Positions 1 to 8,630 of a stretch of DNA of 64,000 nucleotides are shown here, piece by piece. The translations under genes were made by a program, and so were the position numbers. Origin of the DNA: Nevskiaceae bacterium (GTDB lineage: Bacteria; Pseudomonadota; Gammaproteobacteria; Nevskiales; Nevskiaceae); the NCBI GenBank assembly GCA_008012115.1, contig SSEB01000001.1, positions 62,001 through 126,000 on the forward strand. The letters are read 5' to 3'. The notes beneath the pieces were generated by a model. The model was not told the DNA's origin. It did not search any database and was given only the letters and a program-made list of their open reading frames with translations. How positions within the stretch are numbered: the stretch's first letter is position 1; each line of letters begins with the position of its first letter.

Positions 1-206
1 AGCGCCTGGCTGCGGTCGGGCATCGGCATGGCGGCGACGATGCGCAGCGGCGGATTGATGCGCGTGAACGCAGCGCCGCGGCCGCGACAGTGCTGCGCGT
101 AGCGCGCCGCGACATCGAGCGCGATGCCGGTGTAGAGCCGCCCGCCGGCGCACTCCAGCATGTACACGAACCAGCCCGCAGTGGCGGCGGCGGACGCTGC
201 GGGCAT
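1..206 (-). CDS. GIY-YIG domain protein (C-terminal part off the window)
   Basis: The minus strand reads from an ATG at 206-204 into a GIY-YIG nuclease fold. The residues YMLECAGGRLYTGI are the GIY-YIG strand pair, followed by a helix with AARYAQHCRGRGAAFTR, as in small YhbQ-type proteins. The family has an Arg/Tyr-centred nuclease fold, but the cellular role of stand-alone members is unclear. The start overlaps the stop of the upstream PhnA gene (TGATG), which suggests translational coupling. Only the first 68 or so residues are in the window. Confidence 0.75.
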   Translation of the reverse strand, partial: MPAASAAATAGWFVYMLECAGGRLYTGIALDVAARYAQHCRGRGAAFTRINPPLRIVAAMPMPDRSQA

Positions 207-553
207 CAGGCCTTCTTCAGGTACATCGCCTTCAGCATCATGCTGGTGCCGTTGACCTTGCAGTCGATCTCGTGATCGCCGTCGACGATGCGGATGCCCT
301 TGATCTTGGTGCCGCCCTTGAGCACCAGCGACGAGCCCTTGACCCGGAGATCCTTGGCGATGATCACGGTATCGCCATCGGCGAGCGGATTGCCGTTGGC
401 ATCCTTGACCACGCGTGCCTCGCCTTCGTCCGCCACCGCCGCGGCCGACGCGGCAGGCGACCACTCGTGACCGCAGTCCGGGCAGATGATCAGCGCGCCG
501 TCGGGATAGGTATTTTCCATCCGGCATTTCGGGCAGGCGGGCAGTTCGGTCAT
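206..553 (-). CDS. yjdM: PhnA/YjdM family zinc-ribbon protein
   Basis: 115 residues, full length for the family. The N-terminus has a zinc ribbon with two Cys pairs (CPKC near residue 8 and CPDC near residue 25). The C-terminal beta-rich domain contains the family signature VKDANGNPLADGDTV and ends in MYLKKA. Despite the historic name PhnA, the E. coli homologue lies outside the phosphonate operon and its function is not firmly known. It is upstream of and overlaps the GIY-YIG gene by one base. The call rests on motif order and length. Confidence 0.9.
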   Translation of the reverse strand: MTELPACPKCRMENTYPDGALIICPDCGHEWSPAASAAAVADEGEARVVKDANGNPLADGDTVIIAKDLRVKGSSLVLKGGTKIKGIRIVDGDHEIDCKVNGTSMMLKAMYLKKA

Positions 554-599
554 CGTCGTTCTCGTGTGGCGGGGGCGCGCATTGTAGGCGCGCGCCGCG

Positions 600-1283
600 T
601 CAGTCGTAGTCGAAGCGGGCGAACTCCGCCACGCCGGCGCGCTCGCTGCGCAGGGTGTTCACGGCCGCAGCCGGGTCGGCGTAGCCCAGAGCCATGCCGC
701 AGTAGAGCATGTCGTGCTCGTCGAGCTGGAAATGGGTTTTCAGCGTCTTGCGCAACATGCCCCAGAACTCCTGGAAGCAGGTGGACAGCCCGCGCTCGGT
801 GGCGGCCAGGGCCAGCGACTGCATGAACATGCCCAGGTGCGCCCACTGGCTGTGGCCCATGCGCTCGTCGATGACGAAGAACACGCCGACCGGCGCGCCG
901 AAGAACTCGAAGTTGCGCGCCACCTGCGCCAGCCGTCCCGCCTTGTTCTCGCGGCTGATGCCGAGCAGGGCGTACATGTCCTCGCCGACCTTGTAGCGGC
1001 GGCTGCGGTAGGGCTCCCACAGGTTGGCGGGATACACCGGTCGCTCGCCGTCCTCGCTGGGCACCAGGCCCGGATAGCGACGCGCGGCGTCGATCACCGC
1101 CGCGCGGGCGGCGCCGGCCACGACGATGACCTTCCACGGCTGCAGGTTGCCACCGGAGGGCGCGAGGCGCGCGAGATCGAGCAACTCGCGCACCGTGCTC
1201 TCGGGCACGGGCGTCGGCAGAAAGGCCCGGACGGAAATGCGCTGCTGCAGCGCCTGGCTGACAGTGAGGCCGGTGGCAGTCAT
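600..1283 (-). CDS. Nitroreductase family FMN-dependent oxidoreductase
   Basis: 227 residues. The N-terminal region (SVRAFLPTPVPESTVRELLDLARLAPSGGNLQPW) is the FMN phosphate-binding signature of nitroreductases. A central QWAHLGMFMQ segment and the C-terminal GMALGYADPAAAVN segment fit the family. Such enzymes use NAD(P)H to reduce nitro, quinone or enone substrates. I chose the ATG at 1283 because the protein then begins directly before the conserved helix; the open frame runs much further upstream, but that part is in the shadow of the next gene. Substrate unknown. Confidence 0.88.
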   Translation of the reverse strand: MTATGLTVSQALQQRISVRAFLPTPVPESTVRELLDLARLAPSGGNLQPWKVIVVAGAARAAVIDAARRYPGLVPSEDGERPVYPANLWEPYRSRRYKVGEDMYALLGISRENKAGRLAQVARNFEFFGAPVGVFFVIDERMGHSQWAHLGMFMQSLALAATERGLSTCFQEFWGMLRKTLKTHFQLDEHDMLYCGMALGYADPAAAVNTLRSERAGVAEFARFDYD

Positions 1284-1360
1284 GACGGAGTTGGCGAAGA
1301 AGCGGGCCAGAAGCGTAACGCGAGGCCGGCCGCCGGTGTTACGGAAATCGCGATAGCCGT

Positions 1361-2212
1361 TCAGTCCTCGGGTGCGCGTCCCGGGCGATCGCCATACACC
1401 GTCTCGGCGCGTTGCGAGCGGAACAGTGGGTAGAAGAACTGCACCTGCCAGCGCTCGCTGCCGTGGCGGCGGTCGTCCGGCAGGCCGAAGGCCGGCGGAT
1501 AGCGGCGCGTGATCAGCGCGGTGCCGAACAGCACGTCCCAGAGGAACAGCAGGTTGCCGTAGTTGCCGCGGTAGTAACCGATGCCGTCGTCCTGCCGCAG
1601 CGCGTGGTGGGCATAGTGCGTGCACGGCGTGGAGATGGTGCGCTCCAGCACCCACAGCAGCGGATGCAGCCAGCGGCAGCGGAACAGGGCCTCGTCCCAG
1701 CGCGCTTCCGAGTGCGCGCCGATGATGATGGCGAGCTTGACGATGGAGTAGCCGACGTAGACCCAGCCGAAGCCGAGAAACACCAGGATCGACGACAGCC
1801 ACAGGCCCGGCATCGCCGCGTAGTAGAAAAAGTTGTTGCGGTAGACCACGCGCACGCCCATGTAGCCGGCCGAGTGGTGCGCGCGGTGGAACGGCCACAT
1901 CCACGAGCTGTGCGACAGCCGGTGCCACCAGTACTGGGTGAGATCGTCGGCGAGCAATAGCACCAGCAGCATCTGCCACCACGGCCACTGCGCCCAGGCG
2001 TCCTGGGCCTGCGGGAAATAGCGGGTGCCGACCCAGAAGGTGAGGGTGAAGATCGCCGGGATGATCGCCAGCGGAAACACGTTGAACACCACCAGGTCGA
2101 GGATCTTGTCCTCGCGCGTCGCGGCGGGGTCGAAGAAGCGGCCGCGATGCAGTTCGATCGCGCCGAACAGCGCAAACAGCGCCAGCGCGGCAAGGCCTTG
2201 GATCGGGCTCAT
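1361..2212 (-). CDS. Sterol desaturase / fatty acid hydroxylase superfamily membrane enzyme
   Basis: 283 residues with several hydrophobic segments. Three histidine boxes bind the di-iron centre: HRLSH, HRAHH and HYAHH, spaced as in the fatty acid hydroxylase superfamily. Members hydroxylate or desaturate lipids in the inner membrane. The product is likely a membrane-bound lipid-modifying oxygenase, but the sequence does not reveal the substrate. It ends 77 bases upstream of the nitroreductase start on the same strand, so the two may be cotranscribed. Confidence 0.88.
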   Translation of the reverse strand: MSPIQGLAALALFALFGAIELHRGRFFDPAATREDKILDLVVFNVFPLAIIPAIFTLTFWVGTRYFPQAQDAWAQWPWWQMLLVLLLADDLTQYWWHRLSHSSWMWPFHRAHHSAGYMGVRVVYRNNFFYYAAMPGLWLSSILVFLGFGWVYVGYSIVKLAIIIGAHSEARWDEALFRCRWLHPLLWVLERTISTPCTHYAHHALRQDDGIGYYRGNYGNLLFLWDVLFGTALITRRYPPAFGLPDDRRHGSERWQVQFFYPLFRSQRAETVYGDRPGRAPED

Positions 2213-2297
2213 GGATGTTCCGGACTCTTGGTCAGCGACATGGCGGCGAGTCTAGGGCGCCGCTCCCGGGGCGTCCATCGACGACGCTGGCCTGGCT

Positions 2298-3224
2298 TTA
2301 GAGCGAGACGGAGGCGGGTGCCGCGAGCAGCCGGGGCAGGCTGCGGATCAACTGGCTGATGGCCTCGCGGGTCATGCCCTCGTCGCGCAGCAGGCGCTGC
2401 ACCTGGGTCTGCACGCCTTGCCAGTTGCCGGGGGAGTCGTCGTAGCGCTCGTTGAGGTGCAGGCTGCCCATGGCCCACTGCGCGAACAGGCGCGTCGGTG
2501 TCGGCTCGTCGAGCACCACGGCGAGGTCGCCGTGACGCGGGTCCTGGCTGATCTTCTGCAGCAGCACCGTGATCACCGCCGGATCACCCTCGATCACCTG
2601 CATGAAACGGTTGCCGGCGCAGATCAGCACGCCCGTGACATGGGTGCGGGCATTGGCGGCGGCGAAGCGGCTGCACAGGATCAGCAACTCCTGCGCCGAC
2701 ATCGCGCGCCTTGCGCGGCTCAGGTAAAGCACGCGGCGCAGCGCGACGGCGGCCGCGCCGGTGTTGGCGGCGGCAGCCGAAGACTTCGGCGCCTGGCCCA
2801 GCCATTGCGAGAGGGCGGCGTCGCTCAGTGCATCTTCGCGGCGGTTCTCGACGTGGCGCCGGATCAGCGCCCAGCGCGCCACGCGGCCGATGGTGGCGGC
2901 GTCGAGATCGTCCTTGGGAATGAAGTCGGTGGCGCCGGCCAGCAGGGCGTTCTCGCCCAGCGCCTCGATGTCCTCGCCGGTGATCATCACCACCGGAATG
3001 CGCAGGCCCTCGGCGCGGAAGGCGCGCACCACGTCCAGGCCGCTCTCTGCGCCCAGGCGATAGTCGCAGAAGCAGACGTCCAGGCCGCCGGCGCGTGCGG
3101 CGATGAGCGCGGCGGCGGCATCGCTGACCTGCTGCACCTGTGCCTGCGGCGGACAGCGGCGCCGAAACAGCAGCGCGTCCTCGGCGTCGTCTTCCACCAG
3201 CAGGATGCGAAGCGCTTTCAACAT
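2298..3224 (-). CDS. Response regulator receiver fused to a BLUF blue-light sensor domain
   Basis: 308 residues. Residues 1-125 form a receiver domain with acidic pocket E11/D12/D13, phospho-acceptor D54, T82 and K104. After an Ala-rich linker, residues 163-260 form a BLUF domain. The flavin-pocket residues are all present: Y167, N191, Q209 and W250. Their spacing (24, 18 and 41) is identical to Y21, N45, Q63 and W104 of AppA. The C-terminal tail of about 50 residues is helical and has no recognised output domain. The start codon overlaps the stop of the upstream response regulator by 7 nt, and a histidine kinase precedes both. The protein therefore probably receives phosphate and blue light together. 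The partner for output is not visible. Confidence 0.93.
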   Translation of the reverse strand: MLKALRILLVEDDAEDALLFRRRCPPQAQVQQVSDAAAALIAARAGGLDVCFCDYRLGAESGLDVVRAFRAEGLRIPVVMITGEDIEALGENALLAGATDFIPKDDLDAATIGRVARWALIRRHVENRREDALSDAALSQWLGQAPKSSAAAANTGAAAVALRRVLYLSRARRAMSAQELLILCSRFAAANARTHVTGVLICAGNRFMQVIEGDPAVITVLLQKISQDPRHGDLAVVLDEPTPTRLFAQWAMGSLHLNERYDDSPGNWQGVQTQVQRLLRDEGMTREAISQLIRSLPRLLAAPASVSL

Positions 3225-3646
3225 GCGGGCAGCTCCGTTTCAGCGCCCAGCTTGTCGCTCAGCAGGCTACGCAGCAGGATGACCATGGCACTGAACTCAT
3301 CGGGCTTGCTGAGAAAATCCGCCGCATGCGCGGCCTGCACCCGTGCGCGATCCTCGGGTTCCACCGAGGTGCTGAGCACCACCACCGGAATCCCGCTGAG
3401 GCGCGGATCGGCGCGCAGATGGGCCAGTACCTCGCGGCCGTCCATGCGCGGCATGTTGAGGTCGAGCAGCAGCAGCTGCGGCAGTTGTTCCAGGGCGCAG
3501 CTGCGCAGATGGGCCAGCAGCTCGACGCCGTCGGCCACCGCCGTCACCCGCAGCTGCGGCCGCACGCGGTGCAGCGCGCGCACGATCAGGAAGCGGTCGT
3601 CCGGGTCGTCCTCGGCCAGCAGCAGTCCGGTGGCGGCGTGAGTCAT
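3218..3646 (-). CDS. Single-domain response regulator (Rcp1/CheY-like)
   Basis: 142 residues, receiver domain only. The acidic pair is E12/D13, the phospho-acceptor is D62 in LLLLDLNMPRMDG, a Ser/Thr lies in VVLSTS, and the invariant Lys is in FLSKPDE. The long loop before D62 (LRSCALEQLPQ) is typical of regulators paired with phytochrome-like kinases. The gene starts 7 bases after the kinase stop and overlaps the receiver-BLUF gene. It probably acts as a phosphate shuttle or protein-interaction output. No DNA-binding domain is present. Confidence 0.92.
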   Translation of the reverse strand: MTHAATGLLLAEDDPDDRFLIVRALHRVRPQLRVTAVADGVELLAHLRSCALEQLPQLLLLDLNMPRMDGREVLAHLRADPRLSGIPVVVLSTSVEPEDRARVQAAHAADFLSKPDEFSAMVILLRSLLSDKLGAETELPAC

Positions 3647-3653
3647 GCCGGCC

Positions 3654-5192
3654 TCACAAGGAATCGGCGCGATGCCGCCGCGGCAGTCGCACGATGAAGG
3701 TGGCGCCCTCGCCGGGACGGCCCTCGGCGCGGATGCTGCCGCCATGACGGACGCAGATCTTGCGGCAGATCGACAGGCCGATGCCGGCGCCGCCGTAGCG
3801 GTCGCGCGCGTGCAGGCGCTGGAACACGCCGAAGATGCGCTCGGCGTACTGCGGCTCGAAGCCGATGCCGTTGTCTTGGCAGACCAGCGTGATGCGCTCG
3901 GGATCGTCGTCGGGCTGCTCGGCGATCTCGATCACCGGCGGGACGCCCTCGCGCGCGTACTTGATGGCGTTCTCGATCAGGTTCTGGAACAGCTGGCGCA
4001 TCTGCGCGCCGTCGGCTTCCACCGTCGGCAGCGCGCCGGCGTGCACGGTTGCGCCCTTCTCGCCGATCATCATCTGCAGGTCGGAGCAGACCTCGCGCAG
4101 CGCCTCGCCCAGCGCGCAGGGCTCGAAGGAACGGCCCTGCGAAGTCACCCGTGTCAGGTCCAGCAGGCTGGCCAGCAGCGCCTGCATGCGCCGCGTCGCT
4201 GCGGTGATGCTGCCGAGGTAACCGCGCGCCGCCTCGGTCAGCTGCTGGCCCTCCTCCTGCAGCAGCAGGTCGCTGAAGGCCAGCACCTTGCGCAGCGGCT
4301 CGCGCATGTCGTGCGAGGCGATATGGATGAACTGCTCGAGTTCCTGGTTGCTGCTGGTGAGTTCGCGCAGGCGCAGCTCCGCGGCGCGGCGCTCGGTGAC
4401 ATCGCGCGTGATCTTGGCGAAGCCGATCGGCGTGCCGCCCTCATCGTGGATCAGGTCGATGAACACATGCGCCCAGAACGGCGTGCCGTCCTTGCGCAGG
4501 CGCCAGCCCATGCCCTCGAAGCGGCCCTCGGTGCGGGCGCGGTGCAGGGCCAGCGCAGGGCGGCCGTCGCGGCGATCGTCCTCGGTGTAGAACATCGAGA
4601 AGTGACGGCCGAGGACTTCCGGCTCCTTGTAGCCCTTGAAGCGTTCGGCGCCGGCGTTCCAGCTGGTGATGTGGCCGTCGAGGTCGAGCATGTAGATGGC
4701 GTAGTCGGTGACGCCGGAGACCAGCAGGCGGAAGCGCTGCTCGCTGGCGCGCAGCGCCATCTCCTGGGCGTAGCTGTCGCTGATGTCGCGCGTGATCTTG
4801 GCAAAGCCGAGGAGCGTGCCGTCGTCGTCGCGGATCGGGTCGATGATCACGTGCGCGCGAAAGCGCGTGCCGTCCTTGCGCACGCGCCAGGCGCGGTCCT
4901 CGAAGCGGCCCTCGAGCATCGAGGTGCGAAGGGCCAGCGCCGGGCGCTGCGCGGCGCGGTCCTCCTCGGTGTAGAAGGTGGAGAAATGGCGGCCGATGAT
5001 CTCGTCGGCGCGGTAGCCCTTGAAGCGCTGCGCGCCGAGATTCCAGCTGCTGACGTGGCCCTCGGGGTCGAGCATGTAGATGGCGTAGTCGCTGACGCCC
5101 TCCACCAGCCGGCGGTGCAGGTCGTCGAGATCGCGCAGCAGCGGCTTGCGCGCGGTGCCGGCAGCGGGCGAGGTCGTCGGGCTGAGGTTCAA
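3654..5192 (-). CDS. Hybrid-free sensor histidine kinase with two PAS domains
   Basis: 512 residues with no transmembrane segment, so a cytoplasmic sensor. Two tandem and mutually similar PAS-PAC units lie at about residues 28-140 and 155-268; both contain DYAIYMLD and FAKITRD. A HisKA domain follows with phospho-acceptor H294 in IASHDMREPL. The HATPase has NLIENAIKYA (N box), DNGIGFE (G1) and GGAGIGLSI (G2). The PAS units lack an obvious Cys for LOV-type flavin chemistry, so the ligand is unknown. It is first in the operon with the two response regulators, and its likely target is one or both of them. Confidence 0.92.
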   Translation of the reverse strand: MNLSPTTSPAAGTARKPLLRDLDDLHRRLVEGVSDYAIYMLDPEGHVSSWNLGAQRFKGYRADEIIGRHFSTFYTEEDRAAQRPALALRTSMLEGRFEDRAWRVRKDGTRFRAHVIIDPIRDDDGTLLGFAKITRDISDSYAQEMALRASEQRFRLLVSGVTDYAIYMLDLDGHITSWNAGAERFKGYKEPEVLGRHFSMFYTEDDRRDGRPALALHRARTEGRFEGMGWRLRKDGTPFWAHVFIDLIHDEGGTPIGFAKITRDVTERRAAELRLRELTSSNQELEQFIHIASHDMREPLRKVLAFSDLLLQEEGQQLTEAARGYLGSITAATRRMQALLASLLDLTRVTSQGRSFEPCALGEALREVCSDLQMMIGEKGATVHAGALPTVEADGAQMRQLFQNLIENAIKYAREGVPPVIEIAEQPDDDPERITLVCQDNGIGFEPQYAERIFGVFQRLHARDRYGGAGIGLSICRKICVRHGGSIRAEGRPGEGATFIVRLPRRHRADSL

Positions 5193-5350
5193 GGCGGACT
5201 CCGGATCGCGGGCCGGTGCCGCGGGCGGTGCGGGCGGCAGGCGACCTGAATCGTTATCGGCGCGCGCCGCGCAAGCTTGAGTGCCGGCGTCGGCGCCGGC
5301 GCAACGACCGGGCTTGAGGGCGCCAGGGCCGCTGTCGGAGGCTCAACAGC

Positions 5351-5466
5351 CGCCACCCGCTCTCGCCCCGTTGCCTGGGGAAATCGTTATATTTTATTCA
5401 TCAAAATAAAATACGATAAATATAATAAAACAAAACCAGAGCGATGGAACGGCAGAGCGGGTGGCG
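5351..5466. repeat. 116-bp dispersed palindromic element, copy A
   Basis: Perfect 13-bp terminal arms at 5351-5363 and 5454-5466 (CGCCACCCGCTCT / AGAGCGGGTGGCG). The inner 48 bases (5385-5432) are almost pure A/T in a GC-rich genome. The box CCTGGGGAAA is in the left arm (5374-5383). The copy lies between the divergent kinase and phospholipase genes. The rest of the roughly 400-base gap, 5193-5598, holds nothing else I can identify. It aligns without gaps to the five other copies listed here. Confidence 0.9.
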
Positions 5467-5598
5467 CCGGATCGTGGCCTGAAACCGAAATCCGGCGGGT
5501 CCGCGCGCTGCTGGTAAATCCAGCCCAGCCGCGTGAACTGTCATCGACGGTTTGTAAGCTGGCCGCCCTTTTCCGGATTTGCCCGCAGGTCGATGTCC

Positions 5599-7071
5599 AT
5601 GAGCACGCGCATCAGTCGTCGTCATTTTCTCCAGACTTCCGGCGCGGCGGCGCTGCTGGCCGCTGCCGGCGGTCTGCCGGGCTGCGGCGGCAGTTCCGCG
5701 CCGCGCATCCTGCGCGGGCCCAACTCGCTGCCCGATCCCTCGCGCGCGGCCGGCGCCGTCGATGGCACGCTGCCGTTCGACCACATCGTCGTGCTGATGA
5801 TGGAGAACCATTCCTTCGACAACTATTTCGGCATGCTGCCGCTGCGCGGCCAGCCCAAGGCCGACGGCTTCCGCTCCGATGCCGGCGGCCAGCCGCTCAA
5901 CCGCAATCCCCTGCAGGGCGGCATGCAGCGCGCCTTCCATCTGCAGGGTACCTGCCAGCCCGGCAGCGTCACGCAGAACTGGAACAGCACGCACAAACAG
6001 GTCAACGGCGGCCGCATGGACGGTTTCGCCGCCACCTCGGCCAGCGCCATGGGTTATTGGGACGAGAGCGACCTGCCGTTCTACTACGCGCTGGCCAAGA
6101 CCTTCTGCGTCGGCGACCGCTGCTTCGCCTCGGCGCCCTGCCAGACCTATCCCAACCGCCGCTTCCTCTACGCCGGCACCGCGCAGGGCACCATCGCCAC
6201 CGACACCGCCACCAACTTCACGCTGCCGGGGCCGGCCAACGGCACGCTGATGGACAGGATGAGCCAGTATGGCGTCAGCTGGCGCAGCTATTTCTCCGAT
6301 CTGCCGGCGCTGGCCATCGTGCCGCAGAACCTGGAGAACCATCCGCAGAATTTCGCGACCATCGCGCAGTTCTATCTCGACTGCGCCGCCGGCACCTTGC
6401 CGGCGGTGTCCTTCGTCGATCCGGAATTCAACATCGTCAGCACCGTGGGCTCGCCGCTGTTCGACTTCGTGCGCAGTGCCGCCGGCCGCATCCCGAACCT
6501 GCCGGCCGAGGTCAGCGCCCTGATCAACAGCCTCGACACCAAGGTCAACGCCCAGGGCGCTTCGGAAGAAAACCCGGATGACATCGCCATCGGCGAGGCC
6601 TTCGTCGCCAGCGTGGTGAATGCCGTGATGGCCTCGCCGGCGTGGTCGCGCACGCTGCTGGTGTGGACCTACGACGAGCACGGCGGCTACTACGATCATG
6701 TGCCGCCGGTCGCCGTGCCGCGGCCCGACGACATTGCGCCCAAGCTGGGCGAGGGCGACATCCCGGGCCGCTACGACATCACCGGCCTGCGCGTGCCGAC
6801 GGTGGTGGTGTCGCCGTACAGCAGGCCCAACGCGGTGACCAGCGTGATGCACGATCACACCTCGATCATCGCCACCATCGCCGCCAAGTGGAATCTGCCG
6901 GCACTGACCTGGCGCGATGCGCAGGCCAACACGCTGTTCGACTTCGTCGATTTCAGTGCGCCGCCGGCGTTCGCCACACCACCCACGCTGGCGTCTCCGT
7001 CGCTGCCGACGCTGGGGTTGTCCGGATGCCAGGGCGCCGCGCCGGCGCCGGTGATCGAGCCGGCAAACTGA
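5599..7071 (+). CDS. Tat-exported phosphoesterase, phospholipase C / acid phosphatase family
   Basis: 490 residues. The N-terminus has the twin-arginine motif SRRHFLQ followed by a hydrophobic stretch, so export through Tat is likely. The stretch ends in LPGC, which could be a lipobox. The catalytic core has DHIVVLMMENHSFDNYFG, the metal-binding start of the phosphoesterase (PF04185) family, and EHGGYYDHV later on. Family members cleave phosphodiester or phosphomonoester bonds of lipids. I prefer the ATG at 5599, with AGGT 8 bases upstream, over the ATG at 5593. It converges on the MFS gene with 18 bases between stops. Confidence 0.88.
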   Translation: MSTRISRRHFLQTSGAAALLAAAGGLPGCGGSSAPRILRGPNSLPDPSRAAGAVDGTLPFDHIVVLMMENHSFDNYFGMLPLRGQPKADGFRSDAGGQPLNRNPLQGGMQRAFHLQGTCQPGSVTQNWNSTHKQVNGGRMDGFAATSASAMGYWDESDLPFYYALAKTFCVGDRCFASAPCQTYPNRRFLYAGTAQGTIATDTATNFTLPGPANGTLMDRMSQYGVSWRSYFSDLPALAIVPQNLENHPQNFATIAQFYLDCAAGTLPAVSFVDPEFNIVSTVGSPLFDFVRSAAGRIPNLPAEVSALINSLDTKVNAQGASEENPDDIAIGEAFVASVVNAVMASPAWSRTLLVWTYDEHGGYYDHVPPVAVPRPDDIAPKLGEGDIPGRYDITGLRVPTVVVSPYSRPNAVTSVMHDHTSIIATIAAKWNLPALTWRDAQANTLFDFVDFSAPPAFATPPTLASPSLPTLGLSGCQGAAPAPVIEPAN

Positions 7072-7089
7072 GCCGCGCGCTGCGGCGGC

Positions 7090-8406
7090 TTATTCGTCGT
7101 CGCGGCTTTCGAGACTGAGGTTGATGCGCAGCGCCGCCAGCGTGCAGATGGCACCGGACAGCAGGTACAGGCCGACATAGCCCACGCCCAGGCTCACCGC
7201 CAGCCACAGCGCGATCAGCGGCGCGAAGGCCGCGCCGGTGAGCCAGCCGAGGTCGGAGGTCAGCACCGCGCCGCTGTAGCGGTAGCGGCTGGCGAAACTG
7301 GAGTTGACCGCGCCGGCCGCCTGCGCGTGCGAGAAGCCGAGCAGGGCGAAACCGAGCAGGATGAAGATGTAGCCGCCGGTCGTGGTGCCGTTGAGCAGCA
7401 CCGGCGTCCAGCCGCTGTAGATCGCGATCAGCACCGCGCAAACCGCCAGCGTGGTGCGACGGCCGTAGCGGTCGGCGATCTTGCCGGACAGCATCATGCA
7501 GGGCACGGCGATGACCGCACCGATGATCTGCACGATCAGGAAGTCGCCCAGCGACTGCTGCGTGAACAGCAGCACCCACGACAGCGGGAACACCGTCACC
7601 AGGTGGAACAGCGCATAGCTGGCCAGCGGCGCGAAGGCGCCGAGCGCAATGTTGGCGCCCTGGGTGCGGAACAGCTCGCCCAGCGGCGACGGTTCCAGCT
7701 CGCGGAACTTGAGCATCTGCTTGAATTCCGGCGAGGCCACCAGGCGCAGTCGCGCGAACAGCGCCACCACGTTGATGGCGAAGGCGACGTAGAACGGATA
7801 GCGCCAGCCCCAGGTGTTGAAATCCTCGGGCGAGAGGCTGGCGATCAGGAAGGCGAACAGCGCGGTGGCGATGATGAAGCCGATCGGTCCGCCGAGCTGC
7901 GGGATCATCGCGTACCAGCCGCGGTTTTCCTGCGGCGCATTGAGCGCCAGCAGCGAGGGCAGGCCGTCCCAGCTGCCGCCGACGCCGATGCCCTGGCCGA
8001 AGCGCAGCAGCGCCAGCAGGATGATGGAGTACTTGCCCCAGTCCGAATACGCCGGCAGGAAGGCGATGCCGCAGGTGGCGGTGCCCAGGGTGAACAGGGC
8101 GATGGTGAGCTTGGTGCCGCGGCCGTAGCGGGTATGGATCAGGCGGAACAGCAGCGAGCCGATCGGACGCGCGATGAAGGCCAGCGCAAACACCGTGAAC
8201 GAGTACATCGTCGCCGTCATCGGCGGCGCGAACGGGAAGAACACCGACGGGAAGACCACGACCGCGGCGATGCCGAAGACGAAGAAATCGAAGAACTCGG
8301 AGATGCGCCCGATGATCACGCCGATGGCGATTTCGGCCGGCGAGATGGCGATGCCGGGTGCCGCTGCGGCGGCAGGGGAACCTGGGGAGTGATGAACTGC
8401 GGACAT
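7090..8406 (-). CDS. MFS transporter, metabolite:H+ symporter (MHS) type
   Basis: 438 residues with about 12 hydrophobic segments. The first helix region GRISEFFDFFVFG resembles the GNxxEWYDF motif of the MHS (ProP/ShiA/KgtP) group. The loop motif GSLLFRLIHTRYGRG between helices 2 and 3 and the repeat loop KIADRYGRRTT are MFS signatures. It probably imports an organic acid or osmolyte by proton symport; the substrate cannot be told. Start at 8406 was chosen because upstream residues are Arg/Cys-rich and unlike a transporter N-terminus. It is divergent from cyoA. Confidence 0.85.
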   Translation of the reverse strand: MSAVHHSPGSPAAAAAPGIAISPAEIAIGVIIGRISEFFDFFVFGIAAVVVFPSVFFPFAPPMTATMYSFTVFALAFIARPIGSLLFRLIHTRYGRGTKLTIALFTLGTATCGIAFLPAYSDWGKYSIILLALLRFGQGIGVGGSWDGLPSLLALNAPQENRGWYAMIPQLGGPIGFIIATALFAFLIASLSPEDFNTWGWRYPFYVAFAINVVALFARLRLVASPEFKQMLKFRELEPSPLGELFRTQGANIALGAFAPLASYALFHLVTVFPLSWVLLFTQQSLGDFLIVQIIGAVIAVPCMMLSGKIADRYGRRTTLAVCAVLIAIYSGWTPVLLNGTTTGGYIFILLGFALLGFSHAQAAGAVNSSFASRYRYSGAVLTSDLGWLTGAAFAPLIALWLAVSLGVGYVGLYLLSGAICTLAALRINLSLESRDDE

Positions 8407-8555
8407 GGATGTTCTCGGCGGTTCTCGGCTTGCGCCGTGGGCGGGGCCTGGACAACTATAGTGACGATGGCCTGCATTTCTCAATGCCGGCCGGGGCGTG
8501 CGGACGCAGTACGCCAGACAAGGCGTACCCTCGCACGGTTGGCGTCGGGCCGCCA

Positions 8556-8574
8556 TTGGACAAAACGTCCAATC
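8556..8574. promoter_or_regulatory. Perfect inverted repeat upstream of cyoA
   Basis: ATTGGAC-AAAAC-GTCCAAT is a perfect 7-bp dyad with a 5-base spacer. It is 57 bases upstream of the cyoA start, and a possible -10 hexamer TATAGT lies at 8596-8601. It could be an operator for a regulator of the oxidase operon or of the divergent transporter. It does not match an FNR/ANR box (TTGAT-N4-ATCAA). Confidence 0.45.
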
Positions 8575-8630
8575 GCGCAGCGGCGTCGAGGCTCCTATAG
8601 TGGGCCACTCTCCAAAACCGACAGTACGCC

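Noticed and set aside
3654-5192. Internal repeat in the histidine kinase as a possible assembly duplication
   Set aside because: The two PAS units are clearly diverged in sequence, as expected for an old tandem domain duplication.
5277-6581. Long open frames antisense or shifted to real genes, e.g. Arg/Ala/Gly-rich frames over the phospholipase gene
   Set aside because: High GC makes long non-coding frames common; composition is extreme (Arg, Ala, His, Gln) and known domains lie in the other frame.
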